Below are positions 35,866 through 45,227 of a DNA stretch of 64,000 nt, piece after piece. This DNA is from Ferrimonas sp. YFM. GTDB taxonomy: Bacteria > Pseudomonadota > Gammaproteobacteria > Enterobacterales > Shewanellaceae. The number at the start of each line of letters is the position of its first letter. The first letter of the stretch is position 1. A program made the translations under genes and the position numbers. The stretch lies in contig NZ_AP027368.1 in assembly GCF_030296015.1 (NCBI RefSeq), positions 3,286,001 through 3,350,000 of the forward strand, written 5' to 3'. The notes beneath the pieces were generated by a model. The model searched no databases. It was not told the origin of the DNA and worked only from the letters and a program-made list of their open reading frames with translations.

Positions 35866-35885
35866 GGGGTGTCAGCAGCCGTGGC

Positions 35886-38294
35886 TTAGGAGCAGGGCTG
35901 AACCAGATCGGCGTTGGTCACCGGCAGGGCCATGCCGTTGGAGGCGGCAAAACCCGCCACCTGAGTCTGCATCTCTGCGGTGGCAGCGGCGGCGCTGCCG
36001 TCGGTCACACCGGGGATCTCATTGGGGGACAGCAGAGAGCTGTGATGCCCCTTGAGGAAGCGCACCGCGCCGGAAACGCTCTCACCCTGAGTGGTGGTGT
36101 CGATACAGCCCAGGCCCATGGCGGCGATCAGTGGCTCACCACCGGACAGGGGCGCGCCTTCGACAACAGGAGGCAGGGTCTGATCGGGCAGGTTGCCAGC
36201 ACCGTCACCGATGATCTCAATCACGTGCACCTTGCTGCCGGTGGCCGCCAGGGCGGCGCCGTGGTTGATGGGGTCCATCGACTCAATCTGAGTCTGAATG
36301 GAGAACATCAGGGGTGGAATCAGCTCCTCTTCGGCCTGCTTGGCCAGGGCCTCATACTCTGGAGTGCCAGGTTCTGGCTTGGGAATGCCCGCGGCTTCCG
36401 CCAGGGTCCCCACCAGGGCGTCAATCAGGGCTGGCCTGAAGGCCGGGCTGCCGGCAAACACGCCCGCCAGACCGCCGGCGGGGGCCGTCAGCGAACTGGC
36501 TTGCAGGGTATAGGGGTTCATCTCCGCCGGAACACCGGCGATGGGGGTGTTGGCATAGGTGGTCACATCGGTGCCGGTAATGGCACCCAGGCTCAAGCCT
36601 TGAAGAGTGACCTTGGTCAGGTCAAACAGCGGCGGCTGACCTGCACCCACCTGCCCCATCACCAGACCGGTCACCGCGGCACGCAGGGCCAGGTTGTCGA
36701 TCACTGCCTGACGGAAGTTATCTCTGGTGGTGAGGCCACTGGAGATGTTGACGAACACCAGGCCGCTGCCGTTAACAAAGGGCGCGCCCAGGCTGGGGTC
36801 GGTGGCGCTGATCTCATAGACGCCATCACCGTTGAAGTCGAAGCCTCGGGCACCGTGCAGCGGCATGTCGATGGCGATGGTGGCCAGGCCAGCAGCCGTC
36901 AACGGACCCACATTGGCCAGGGTGGTCTCCTTGGTCCCGGACAGGCCGTGCAGCGCCATGCTCAGGGGCCAGCCAGTGTCAGGCATGGACACATCGATGC
37001 CCAGGGCCGCCAGTTTGGCCGGGTTGGGCATGGTGATCTGCACTGCCACCGCCTGACGGCTCTTAGGCGCAGGCACCGGGTTGAAGCGGGTCAGGTGACG
37101 GGCAGGATCCGACGGCGAGCCGTCATCCAGGTTGATGGTACATCCGACGATCTCACTGGGGTCCTCAACCGCGGCCACGGGATCTCGGCCACAGGCCACC
37201 ATCTGCTCGGAGAACTTCTCCAGAGTCAGGGTGCCGGCCTGCAGGGCTTGCAGCACCGCAATCGGGCTGTCACCCAGGGCGTTCCAGGTGCTGGAGATGG
37301 TGGGGTTGGCCGGGGTCGGCGCGGTCAGGTAGTAGGGCAGCTCAATCTCTGCCGCAAACACGTCGGTGGCGTCCGCCAGCAGATAGGGCAGGCCCAGGGC
37401 AGGATCCAACCCAAGAATCTGCGCCGCGGTCAGGCCGGTCGGCGTGGGCAGTTGGGTCCAGGTGGGCTCAAAGGGGTCGTGAGCCGGATCCGGAGAGACC
37501 ACCAGTTGCTTGGTGGTCTCCAGCACGTTGAACACCGACTGAGTAGAGAAGACTCCGGTGTAGTTGACCGTATCCGGGTCGATACCATGGCCACTGGCCA
37601 GGGCACCCAGGTAGTTGTTGGTCAGCGCCTGAAGGTCGCGGCTGCTGCCTTCGGGTAGAGGCTTGGTGCTGATGTCCAGCTTCAGCTGTTTGTAGGTCTC
37701 GGACGCCTCAATGGCGCGGCCATCGGAGTCCAGCAGCTGATTGGAAACCATATAGAGGTATGCACTGGTGGCCGGCAGAGGCTTCAGTGGCTGGGCAATC
37801 ACAGTGCTGCCACTGACGGTGGTGATGTAATCCACGCCCCAGGTCAGCTCATCGCCCATCTTACAGATGGACAGCGAAGGTGCTGCACTGCACTCCGCAT
37901 CCGGGGAGAGCGCGCCACCCAGGGTCACGGCAAACAGGCGCACCGCGCCGGCCTGAGAGGCGCTGGCCGCGTCGATGGTGACGCCATCGAGCAGCTCGAT
38001 ATTCAGTTGAATGGGCTGAGTCGTACCCCAACCATCCAGGGCCCCGAGGGCCGCTTCAGGATCGGTATAAGGCGCACCCGCCACTTCGGCTGGGATCTGC
38101 AGGGTACCATCCGGAGTACCGAGAAAGAGCAGATCATTGGGCAGGGGGACCACACCATTGGCGGGATCAAAGCTAACCCGGGCATAACGTTTGACAGGGT
38201 CGGCCTTGTTGCTGTCCTCCTGGTAGCTGTCTCCGCTACAACCGGACAATGCCAGGGCCGACAGGACGGCGGTACTTAACAGCAGTCGTCTCAT
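35886..38294 (-). CDS. VolA/Pla-1-type outer-membrane lipoprotein phospholipase
   Basis: An 802-residue lipoprotein: signal peptide with lipobox LSGC and lipidated C19, followed by GDSYQEDSN. The mature part begins with ARVSFDPANGVVPLPNDLLFLGTPDGTL, characteristic of the VolA/Pla-1 family, and carries an alpha/beta-hydrolase core with the nucleophile elbow GLSLG at about 564-568 and ALHGLSGTKET upstream; a late GHHSS segment probably supplies the histidine. Vibrio VolA is a surface-exposed lysophospholipase that releases fatty acids from host lecithin. ATG 38294 has GGGGAGAG upstream. Single gene with a terminator and a CRP-like site about 100 bp upstream. Substrate here is inferred. Confidence 0.83.
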   Translation of the reverse strand: MRRLLLSTAVLSALALSGCSGDSYQEDSNKADPVKRYARVSFDPANGVVPLPNDLLFLGTPDGTLQIPAEVAGAPYTDPEAALGALDGWGTTQPIQLNIELLDGVTIDAASASQAGAVRLFAVTLGGALSPDAECSAAPSLSICKMGDELTWGVDYITTVSGSTVIAQPLKPLPATSAYLYMVSNQLLDSDGRAIEASETYKQLKLDISTKPLPEGSSRDLQALTNNYLGALASGHGIDPDTVNYTGVFSTQSVFNVLETTKQLVVSPDPAHDPFEPTWTQLPTPTGLTAAQILGLDPALGLPYLLADATDVFAAEIELPYYLTAPTPANPTISSTWNALGDSPIAVLQALQAGTLTLEKFSEQMVACGRDPVAAVEDPSEIVGCTINLDDGSPSDPARHLTRFNPVPAPKSRQAVAVQITMPNPAKLAALGIDVSMPDTGWPLSMALHGLSGTKETTLANVGPLTAAGLATIAIDMPLHGARGFDFNGDGVYEISATDPSLGAPFVNGSGLVFVNISSGLTTRDNFRQAVIDNLALRAAVTGLVMGQVGAGQPPLFDLTKVTLQGLSLGAITGTDVTTYANTPIAGVPAEMNPYTLQASSLTAPAGGLAGVFAGSPAFRPALIDALVGTLAEAAGIPKPEPGTPEYEALAKQAEEELIPPLMFSIQTQIESMDPINHGAALAATGSKVHVIEIIGDGAGNLPDQTLPPVVEGAPLSGGEPLIAAMGLGCIDTTTQGESVSGAVRFLKGHHSSLLSPNEIPGVTDGSAAAATAEMQTQVAGFAASNGMALPVTNADLVQPCS

Positions 38295-38615
38295 TTTCTC
38301 TCCCCAATCCTTGTTGTTTGCTCGCGACCGCCCCCAAGGGATTAAGGGCTTCAGACGGGAAAAAGGCCGCCAGCATTAGTTTTGTTTTCCGTAGTGAAAT
38401 TCGTCACAATAGGCGCGTTTCTGGTGGAAATGCCGCTGTATATGCCCATTGCGACTTCACTCAAAGTAACGCAAAAACCATATGTTAGCTACATTTTTGC
38501 AACCAATACCCCATTTCGCGGTACCCAGAATGCAATCGCATGTTTAAAACAGCTGTTTCTGAGTACCGCAAACTCCCGAAAAAAGCGCACTGCAACATAA
38601 GGAAGGCGTGAAAGG
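38295..38615. promoter_or_regulatory. Divergent regulatory region with CRP-like site (38393-38408)
   Basis: Region between the VolA-type lipase (-) and yciK (+). It holds AGTGA-AATTCG-TCACA at 38393-38408, nine of ten core bases of the CRP consensus TGTGA-N6-TCACA. The site is about 100 bp upstream of the lipase start and about 210 bp from yciK. No ORF is supported. Confidence 0.45.
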
Positions 38616-39362
38616 ATGTTGGAATACAGCCCCAAAAAAGATCTTCTCAAGGACAAGGTCATTCTGGTTACCGGCGCCGGGGCCGGCATAGGTCGACAGG
38701 CCGCGATAAGCTTTGCCAGCCACGGCGCAACCGTGATTCTGCTCGGCCGCAGTGTGAAAAAGCTTGAGGCCGTTTACGACGAGATTGAAGCCCTGGGCGC
38801 GCCTCAGCCCGCCATTATCCCCCTGGATATGCAAGGCGCCACCGAAGAGCACTACCGGGACATGACCGACACCATCGAGGGCCAGTTTGGCCGCCTGGAT
38901 GGTGTGCTGCACAACGCCGGTCAACTGGGCAGCCTGACCCCCATGGATCAGGTGCCCCTGGATATGTTCGAAGAGGTGATGAAGGTCAATGTCACCGCCC
39001 AGTTCATGATGACCAAGGCGCTGCTGGCCCTGCTGAAGAAACAGCAGAAGGCCTCGGTGGTGTTCACCTCCTCCGGCGTCGGCCGCAAAGGCCGGGCGTT
39101 CTGGGGCCCCTACGCAATCTCCAAGTTTGCCACAGAAGGGATGATGCAGGTGCTGGCGGACGAGCTGGACGGCAGCGGCATCCGGGTAAACTGCATCAAC
39201 CCCGGCGCCACCCGCACCCGCATGCGTGCCCTGGCCTACCCGGCTGAGAACCCTCAGAGCCTGAAGACCCCGGAAGAGATCATGCCCCTCTATCTCTACC
39301 TGATGGGCGATGACAGCCTCGAGGTTCACGGCCAGAGCCTGGACGCCCAACCGAAAAAGTAG
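38616..39362 (+). CDS. yciK: YciK-family short-chain dehydrogenase
   Basis: A 248-residue Rossmann-fold oxidoreductase close to E. coli YciK, whose physiological substrate is unknown. Features: MLEYSPKKDLLKDKVILVTG, nucleotide loop GAGAGIG (about 20-27), LHNAG, the S-Y-K catalytic set in FTSSGVGRKGRAFWGPYAISK, and ATEGMMQVLADEL, RVNCINPGATRT. Start ATG 38616 has AAGGAAGG upstream. It is a single gene with its own hairpin. In E. coli yciK lies near the yciO-trpH region; here it is 3.6 kb from rluB, interrupted by a GGDEF-EAL gene, so the local order is partly conserved. Confidence 0.93.
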   Translation: MLEYSPKKDLLKDKVILVTGAGAGIGRQAAISFASHGATVILLGRSVKKLEAVYDEIEALGAPQPAIIPLDMQGATEEHYRDMTDTIEGQFGRLDGVLHNAGQLGSLTPMDQVPLDMFEEVMKVNVTAQFMMTKALLALLKKQQKASVVFTSSGVGRKGRAFWGPYAISKFATEGMMQVLADELDGSGIRVNCINPGATRTRMRALAYPAENPQSLKTPEEIMPLYLYLMGDDSLEVHGQSLDAQPKK

Positions 39363-39375
39363 AACTCTTCAAGGA

Positions 39376-39412
39376 AAAAGTGCGGTTTGCCCTTAGGGTG
39401 AACCGCACTTTT
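39376..39412 (+). terminator. Terminator of yciK
   Basis: Twelve-bp stem AAAAGTGCGGTT / AACCGCACTTTT with an inner CCC/GGG pairing, 13 nt after the stop, ending in four T. Confidence 0.8.
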
Positions 39413-39570
39413 CTAGGAAGATCACAGAACCGCCCCCCTTAACCTGCCTCAGAAAAACTCTCGGGTGCATTTATTGTAATGCAATGATAATTTTGTACTT
39501 TCTTAACTAAAGTTGAGATAAAACCCAGACGCGTTTTGTACAAAAGCCCAAACAGAGATCAGTCAAACCC

Positions 39571-42213
39571 ATGAAATGGACCTTGTCGGTTGACCGACCT
39601 GCCTCGCCGGAGAACACGGCTTCAGGGCGTACCATGAAGATCAGGCGCTACAGCATGCTGATGGCGGCCCTGGTGTTCCTCTTTACCCTCGGCCTGACCC
39701 TGAGTGCCACCCAGACCATAGACAACTACGAGGCGGAGAAGCGCCGTGCCAAGGTGTACGACTTTCTCAGCAGCGCCGAAGAGCGGATGGTTTCCGAAGT
39801 GGCCAAGATCCACTCCGCCATCTACCTGGCGGCCTCCTCCATCCAGCGCAATCACCATGACCAGCCCGAGGTACTCAAACAGCGGTTTCACCGCCTGGCC
39901 TACCTGATCCTGCAGAACAACCCCTCGGTGATAGGGGTGGATCTAGCCCCGGACAGCCGCATCTGGGCGGTCTACCCGGATCAGCCCCACCCCGGACTGG
40001 GAGAGGACATCAGTGGCCAGCACTCCACCCGGGAAGCCGCCCGGCTAAGAAGGGCGGTCATGGGCGGCCCCTACCCGCTCTACGCCGGCGGCACTGGCCT
40101 GGTCCTGAGCCAGCCCATCTTCGTCAACGACGAAAACCAGCAGAGCACCACGCCATCGGACGGCACCCGTTTCTGGGGGTTCATCAATGCGGTCATGCGC
40201 TTTGGCAACAGTAAGCTGCTCGACGGCCTCAACCTGCTGGCCGGCGACAGCATCAACTACAGCCTCTACTGCGGCAACCTGATCTCCGAGCATGTCTACA
40301 ACAACACCGGCAAGCCGGTGGAGGTAGGCCAGAGCCGCAGTTTTCTGGTCAACGGCCTGCAGTGCCAGTTGAAGGCGGAAAGCCTGGAGGAGATCAGCCA
40401 CCCCATCTCCTTCGTGTTCATCCTTATCTGTGGCCTGGTGACCTCTTCGCTGATCAGCCTGTGGATCCTGCAGCAGGGCAACAGCAAGTACCGGCTGGAG
40501 CAGCAGGTCGCCCAGAAGACCCAGGCCCTGCTGGAGTCTGAGCTGCAGTTCCGGGAGCTCTCCGAGCGCTCCCTCACCGGCATCTTCATCATCACCCATG
40601 GCCGCTTCACCTATGTGAATCCCAGGGCCGCGGACATGATTGGCTACACTCCCGGCGAACTGCTGGCCCTCAAAGATCTCTCTGAGCTTATCCACTATCA
40701 GGACTTCCTGCTGATCAAGGACTGGTTGGATGCTCCCAAGGAGACCTCCGAAGAGGCGGGGCTGGGCCCTCACCTGCATCGCCGCATCCGCTGCTTTGCC
40801 AAGACCGGCCAGACCAAGCACCTGGAGTTCTACTGCGTCACCACAGAGTACAAAGGCGAGACCGCCATCTTCGGCTCCATGCTGGATGTAACCACCCAGG
40901 TGGCCGCGGAAAAGAAGATCACCTATCAGGCCTACTATGACCAGCTCACCGGCCTGCCCAACCGCGCCTCCTTCCAGCAGCGGCTGCGCCAGAGCATCAG
41001 TGGCGGCCAGAACGGTCGCATGGCGCTGATGTTCATCGACCTCGACAAGTTCAAGACCATCAATGACAGCCTGGGTCATGACTCAGGTGACCAACTGCTG
41101 AAGCTGGCGGCCAGCCGGCTGCGCCGCACGTTGAGAAGCCGCGACTTCGTCGCCCGGGTGGGAGGCGATGAGTTTGCCATCCTGCTGGATCAGTATGAGG
41201 ACAAGGACCAGATAGAGCACATTGCCCAGCGCGCCATCGAGTCCTTCAAAGAGCCCTTCACTCTCAAGGACAAGAAGTTCTACATCGGACTGAGCATCGG
41301 CATCTGCCTCTACCCCACTGACGGGGCCGACGCCGAAACCCTGCTGAAAAACGCCGACATCTCCATGTACCTGGCCAAGGGCAATGGCGGCAGCGCCTAC
41401 AAGTTTTTCGATGAGAGCGAGTCCCACCTGTTCTACAGCAAACTGGACCTGGAGAATGAATTGCGCAAGGCGCTGAATCAGGGTGGGCTGCACCTGGAGT
41501 TCCAACCACAGAACTCCCTGGTCAACGGCGACATCGTCGGCACCGAAGCCCTGGTGCGCTGGTATCACCCCATCAAGGGACGCATCCCTCCGGTGGAGTT
41601 TATTCCCGTGGCCGAGGAGAGCAGCCTGATCCTGGAACTGGATCGCTATGTTCTGGAGCGCGGCTGCCGCCAGCTGGCCCGCTGGCACAAGGAGGGGCTG
41701 GACGTCAGGCTGGCCATCAACATCTCCTCTGCTCAGTTGGAAAAGGGCGATCTTCTGGGTCTGGTGCGCCGCTGTCTGGCGCAGCATGAGATCATCCCCA
41801 ACCGCCTGGAGCTGGAGATCACCGAAAACTCGCTGATCCGCAATCCCGAAGAAGCCGCCGCCACCCTCAAGGGGCTGCAGGAGCTCGGAGTCAGCATCGC
41901 CATCGACGACTTCGGCACCGGCTACTCCTCCTTCGCCCTGCTCAAAGACCTGCCCATCAACAAGATCAAGCTGGACAAGACCTTTATCGACTCCATCGAG
42001 ACCGACGACAAGGACAGGAAGATCATCAACACCATCGGCGAGCTGGCCCGCTCCCTGCAGTTGCAGTTGATCGCCGAAGGGGTGGAAACCGAAACCCAGG
42101 TGATGAGGCTGCTCGAATGCGGCTGTTACCAGGGCCAGGGCTTCCTGTTCAGCCGCCCCCTGAGTGCGGCAGATTACCAGCAGCTGCTCAGGGAAAGCCG
42201 GCTGATTGTCTAG
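39571..42213 (+). CDS. CHASE-PAS-GGDEF-EAL cyclic-di-GMP enzyme
   Basis: An 880-residue membrane sensor. A first membrane helix lies at about 28-46, then a periplasmic CHASE-like domain (about 75-270; VIGVDLAPDSRIWAVYP, GLGEDI), a second helix at about 281-302, a PAS domain (about 328-440; GRFTYVNPRAADMIGYTPGEL), GGDEF at residues 531-535 and EAL at 659-661 (GTEALVRW), with the EAL catalytic segment DDFGTGYSS present. Both active sites look intact, so it could make or degrade c-di-GMP. RDFVARVGGDEF has no obvious RxxD inhibitory site four residues upstream. ATG 39571 lacks a good ribosome binding site; ATG 39634, just before the first helix, is a plausible alternative start. Confidence 0.92.
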   Translation: MKWTLSVDRPASPENTASGRTMKIRRYSMLMAALVFLFTLGLTLSATQTIDNYEAEKRRAKVYDFLSSAEERMVSEVAKIHSAIYLAASSIQRNHHDQPEVLKQRFHRLAYLILQNNPSVIGVDLAPDSRIWAVYPDQPHPGLGEDISGQHSTREAARLRRAVMGGPYPLYAGGTGLVLSQPIFVNDENQQSTTPSDGTRFWGFINAVMRFGNSKLLDGLNLLAGDSINYSLYCGNLISEHVYNNTGKPVEVGQSRSFLVNGLQCQLKAESLEEISHPISFVFILICGLVTSSLISLWILQQGNSKYRLEQQVAQKTQALLESELQFRELSERSLTGIFIITHGRFTYVNPRAADMIGYTPGELLALKDLSELIHYQDFLLIKDWLDAPKETSEEAGLGPHLHRRIRCFAKTGQTKHLEFYCVTTEYKGETAIFGSMLDVTTQVAAEKKITYQAYYDQLTGLPNRASFQQRLRQSISGGQNGRMALMFIDLDKFKTINDSLGHDSGDQLLKLAASRLRRTLRSRDFVARVGGDEFAILLDQYEDKDQIEHIAQRAIESFKEPFTLKDKKFYIGLSIGICLYPTDGADAETLLKNADISMYLAKGNGGSAYKFFDESESHLFYSKLDLENELRKALNQGGLHLEFQPQNSLVNGDIVGTEALVRWYHPIKGRIPPVEFIPVAEESSLILELDRYVLERGCRQLARWHKEGLDVRLAINISSAQLEKGDLLGLVRRCLAQHEIIPNRLELEITENSLIRNPEEAAATLKGLQELGVSIAIDDFGTGYSSFALLKDLPINKIKLDKTFIDSIETDDKDRKIINTIGELARSLQLQLIAEGVETETQVMRLLECGCYQGQGFLFSRPLSAADYQQLLRESRLIV

Positions 42214-42226
42214 GCCAGCCGGACAC

Positions 42227-42257
42227 AAAAAAACCAGCCTGATGGCTGGTTTTTTTA
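42227..42257. terminator. Bidirectional terminator between GGDEF-EAL and rluB genes
   Basis: Stem CCAGCC / GGCTGG with 4-nt loop TGAT, flanked by A7 on one side and T8 on the other, so functional on both strands for the two convergent genes. Confidence 0.92.
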
Positions 42258-42289
42258 TTGCTGCTTCGCAACCTTAAACGGTGCTTGGC

Positions 42290-43153
42290 TTAGCGCTTGG
42301 GACCGCGACCGCGGCTGTGTTTGTTCACCGCCCGGCGGATCTTGCCAGTCTTGATCTTGGCCTTACGGCGGGCAGCTTGCTTGTCCTTGTCCATCAGGGA
42401 GCGGCTTTCCGGCTGCAGCTCCACCAGGGTACGCAGGTAGTTCACCTGCTCCAGGGGCAGCTCTGTCCAGCCGCCACGTGGCAGACCCTTGGGCAGGGTA
42501 ATGTCACCGTAGCGGATGCGCATCAGACGGGAGACCTGCAGGCCCTGGCTCTCCCACAGGCGACGCACCTCGCGGTTACGCCCTTCGCTGAGCACCGCGT
42601 GATACCAGTGGTTCAATCCCTCACCGCCAGCGGCGATCAGGCGCTTGAAGCTGGCTGGACCATCATCCAGCTCAACGCCGCTGCGCAGGGCGCGCAGGTT
42701 GTCCTCGGACACCTCGCCAAACACCCGCACCGCATACTCACGCTCCACTTCCCGGGAGGGGTGCATCAGGCGGTTGGCCAGTTCACCGTCTGTGGTAAAC
42801 AGCAGCAAGCCTGAGGTGTTGATGTCCAGTCGGCCCACCGCCACCCAGCGGCTGCCCTTCACCTGAGGCAGACGGTCAAACACCGTGGGACGACCCTGAG
42901 GGTCGGTGCGGGTGCACAGCTCCCCTTCCGGCTTGTAGTAGGCCAGAACCCGGCAGATGACGTCGTCTTCGGTCTGAACGGACACCAGGTGACCGTCGAT
43001 GCGCACCTGCAGGTCAACGCCGGATTCAATCCGGTCACCCAGCTTGGCCACACTGCCGTTCACACTGACTCGTCCAGCCTCGATAACGGCTTCCATCTCA
43101 CGACGGGAACCGTGGCCGGCACGAGCTAACACCTTCTGTAGCTTTTCGCTCAT
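42290..43153 (-). CDS. rluB: 23S rRNA pseudouridine synthase
   Basis: Converts a uridine of 23S rRNA (U2605 in E. coli) to pseudouridine. The 287-residue product has an N-terminal S4 RNA-binding domain ([21 protein letters not shown]) and the RsuA-family catalytic domain with D110 in [18 protein letters not shown], then [12 protein letters not shown] basic lysine/arginine tail (from about 258) is typical of RluB and separates it from RluE and RluF. It lies 12 nt after scpB and is the last gene of rnm-yciO-scpA-scpB-rluB. Confidence 0.94.
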   Translation of the reverse strand: MSEKLQKVLARAGHGSRREMEAVIEAGRVSVNGSVAKLGDRIESGVDLQVRIDGHLVSVQTEDDVICRVLAYYKPEGELCTRTDPQGRPTVFDRLPQVKGSRWVAVGRLDINTSGLLLFTTDGELANRLMHPSREVEREYAVRVFGEVSEDNLRALRSGVELDDGPASFKRLIAAGGEGLNHWYHAVLSEGRNREVRRLWESQGLQVSRLMRIRYGDITLPKGLPRGGWTELPLEQVNYLRTLVELQPESRSLMDKDKQAARRKAKIKTGKIRRAVNKHSRGRGPKR

Positions 43154-43165
43154 GAAATCTCTTCT

Positions 43166-43744
43166 TTAATGTACGGGGTCCTGGACCACGCCACCGCTGA
43201 GAAGGGCCTCGATGGCACCCTCGTCGCTCAATGGCGGCAGATCACTCAGACTCCCCAGGCAAAAATAATGCAGAAACGCATCCGTGGTGGCATAGAGGGC
43301 GGGCCGTCCCGGCACCTCCTTATGACCTACCACTTTTACCCAATCTCTCTCCATCAGGGTGCGGATGATATTGGAACTCACCGCGACCCCACGTATCTTC
43401 TCAATCTGTCCCCGGGTCACCGGCTGGCGATAGGCGATCAGCGCCAGGGTCTCCAGCAGTGCCCGGGAGTATCTGGGTGCCCTCTCCTGCCACAAGGCGG
43501 AGAGATGGTCACTCAGATCCGTGTTGCTCTGGAAACGGTAGCCACCGGCCACCTGAACCAGGTTGATGCCCCGTCCGGCGTAATCGGACTCCAACTCATC
43601 CAGCACCTCATTGATGCGTCCCAGGGTCACCTGAAACGCCGCCAGCACCCCCTGGCGCAGCCCCTTGGCACTAAGGGGACCATCGGCCACAAACAGGGCG
43701 GCTTCAATCAGCTGCTTAAGCTGGGCATCGTTAATTCTGCTCAC
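43166..43744 (-). CDS. scpB: Chromosome segregation/condensation protein ScpB
   Basis: Winged-helix kleisin-interacting subunit that, with ScpA and Smc, forms the SMC condensin-like complex. The 192-residue product has the ScpB signature LKQLIEAALFVADGPL, YRFQSN, RYSRALLETLALIAYRQPVTRGQIEKIRGV and VVGHKEVPGRPALY. The start is GTG 43744, overlapping the scpA stop by 4 nt (GTGA), so the two are made in step. The rluB gene follows after 12 nt. Confidence 0.94.
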   Translation of the reverse strand: MSRINDAQLKQLIEAALFVADGPLSAKGLRQGVLAAFQVTLGRINEVLDELESDYAGRGINLVQVAGGYRFQSNTDLSDHLSALWQERAPRYSRALLETLALIAYRQPVTRGQIEKIRGVAVSSNIIRTLMERDWVKVVGHKEVPGRPALYATTDAFLHYFCLGSLSDLPPLSDEGAIEALLSGGVVQDPVH

Positions 43745-44544
43745 GCCCTTGCCCTCACGTGGATCTGGCTCATGGGTTCCACCTGCTGAATCTCCACCAG
43801 GCTCTCCTTGGAGAGCTCCAGTATCGCCAGGAAGGTCACCACCACGCCGGCGCGGCCCTCCTGGGGTTCGAACAGGCTGATAAAGGGCGTAAACCTGTCG
43901 GCACTGAGCAGGCTCATCACCTGGCTCATTCGTTCTCGGGTGGAGAGGGCTTCCCGCTCCACCTGATGCTGTTCAAACAGTTCCGCCTTGGACAGGACTC
44001 CGCGCAGGGCATCCAGCAGCTCGTCCAGGCTCACCTCTGGCGGCACCACTCTAGGCACCAGGTTGGCGGCCCGGCCGGCGTGCGCCACCCAGGTGTCCCG
44101 CTCCACCCTGGGCAGGGTGTCCATCTGCTCCGCGGCGGTCTTGATCACCTCATAGGCCTGCAACTGGCGGATCAGCACCATGCGCGGATCCTCCTCTTCG
44201 CCCTCATCCGTCTCCGGTTTGGGCAGCAGCATCCGCGATTTGATCTCCGCCAGGGTCGCCGCCATCACCAGGTATTCCCCCGCCAGCTCCATTTGAAGAT
44301 GGTCCATCAAGGCGATGTAATCCATATATTGGCGGGTGATGTCGAACACCGGCAGATCCACAATATCCAGCTTGTGGCGCCGGATAAGGTAGAGCAGCAG
44401 ATCTAGGGGCCCCTCAAACGCCTCCAGGATCACCTCCAGGGCGTCCGGCGGGATATAGAGGTCCGCCGGCAGCTCCTCCAGGGGCTTGCCTCGAACTACC
44501 GCCAAAGGCAGGGGCGGCTGGACTGTCAGTGGAGCTTGGCTCAT
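43741..44544 (-). CDS. scpA: Segregation and condensation protein ScpA (kleisin)
   Basis: Bridges the Smc dimer heads and recruits ScpB. The 267-residue product has the kleisin N-terminal FEGPLDLLLYLIRRHKLDIVDLPVFDITRQYMDY and LVMAATLAEIKSRMLLP, an acidic linker, and a C-terminal winged helix (VVVTFLAILELSKE). ATG 44544. Its presence with ScpB implies Smc-ScpAB, while many enterobacteria use MukBEF; no muk or smc gene is visible here. It overlaps scpB by 4 nt and follows yciO after 47 nt. Confidence 0.93.
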   Translation of the reverse strand: MSQAPLTVQPPLPLAVVRGKPLEELPADLYIPPDALEVILEAFEGPLDLLLYLIRRHKLDIVDLPVFDITRQYMDYIALMDHLQMELAGEYLVMAATLAEIKSRMLLPKPETDEGEEEDPRMVLIRQLQAYEVIKTAAEQMDTLPRVERDTWVAHAGRAANLVPRVVPPEVSLDELLDALRGVLSKAELFEQHQVEREALSTRERMSQVMSLLSADRFTPFISLFEPQEGRAGVVVTFLAILELSKESLVEIQQVEPMSQIHVRARA

Positions 44545-44591
44545 ATCAGGCGGCGCTATTATAGGCGTTCAAGGGTAAAAAGCTAACCATA

Positions 44592-45212
44592 CTATAAAAA
44601 GGGTGTGGGGTCGCCCGCGCCTTCCCGAACCACTTGCACATCATCGTCGCTGCAATCCACCACTGTGGTGGGGCTCTCGCTTAGATAGCCACCGTGGATG
44701 ATGAGGTCCACCTGATGCTCCAGGCGATCGCGCACCTCCTCGGGATCCGACTCGGCAAACTCCTTGCCGGGCAGAATCAGGGTGCTGGACATCATCGGCT
44801 CCCCCAGGGCTTCCAGCAGCGCCAGGGCGATGGCGTTATCGGGGATGCGGATGCCGATGGTCTTACGCTTCTCATTCAGCAGGCGACGGGGTACCTCTTT
44901 GGTGCCCTTGAAGATAAAGGTGTAGGGACCCGGTGTGTTGTTACGCAGCAACCGGAACGCCAGGTTGTCGACCTTGGCGTACAGGGACAGCTCGGACAGG
45001 TCCCGGCACATCAGGGTGAAGTTGTGGTCACTGTCGATCTGACGAATACGGCAGATCTGGTCCAGCGCCTTCTTATTCCCCAGGGCACAGCCAATGGCGT
45101 AGCCGGAGTCGGTGGGGTAGATCACCACCCCGCCGCCACGGACGATGGCGACCGCCTGGTTGATCAGGCGCGTCTGCGGCGTCTCAGGGTGTACGTAGAA
45201 AAACTGGCTCAT
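44592..45212 (-). CDS. yciO: YciO-family Sua5/TsaC-like protein
   Basis: A 206-residue protein of the Sua5/YrdC/YciO fold. TsaC/Sua5 members form threonylcarbamoyl-AMP for the tRNA modification t6A; YciO members have the fold, but their role is less clear. Motifs: GGGVVIYPTDSGYAIGC (the usual PTDTxYGLG varies to PTDSGYAIG, typical of YciO), R-QIDSDHNFTLMCRDLSEL, TPGPYTFIFKGTKEVPR and KRKTIGIRIPD. AGGAG precedes ATG 45212. The gene lies 15 nt after rnm. Confidence 0.92.
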   Translation of the reverse strand: MSQFFYVHPETPQTRLINQAVAIVRGGGVVIYPTDSGYAIGCALGNKKALDQICRIRQIDSDHNFTLMCRDLSELSLYAKVDNLAFRLLRNNTPGPYTFIFKGTKEVPRRLLNEKRKTIGIRIPDNAIALALLEALGEPMMSSTLILPGKEFAESDPEEVRDRLEHQVDLIIHGGYLSESPTTVVDCSDDDVQVVREGAGDPTPFL

Positions 45213-45227
45213 TGCTCCTCCAGATAC

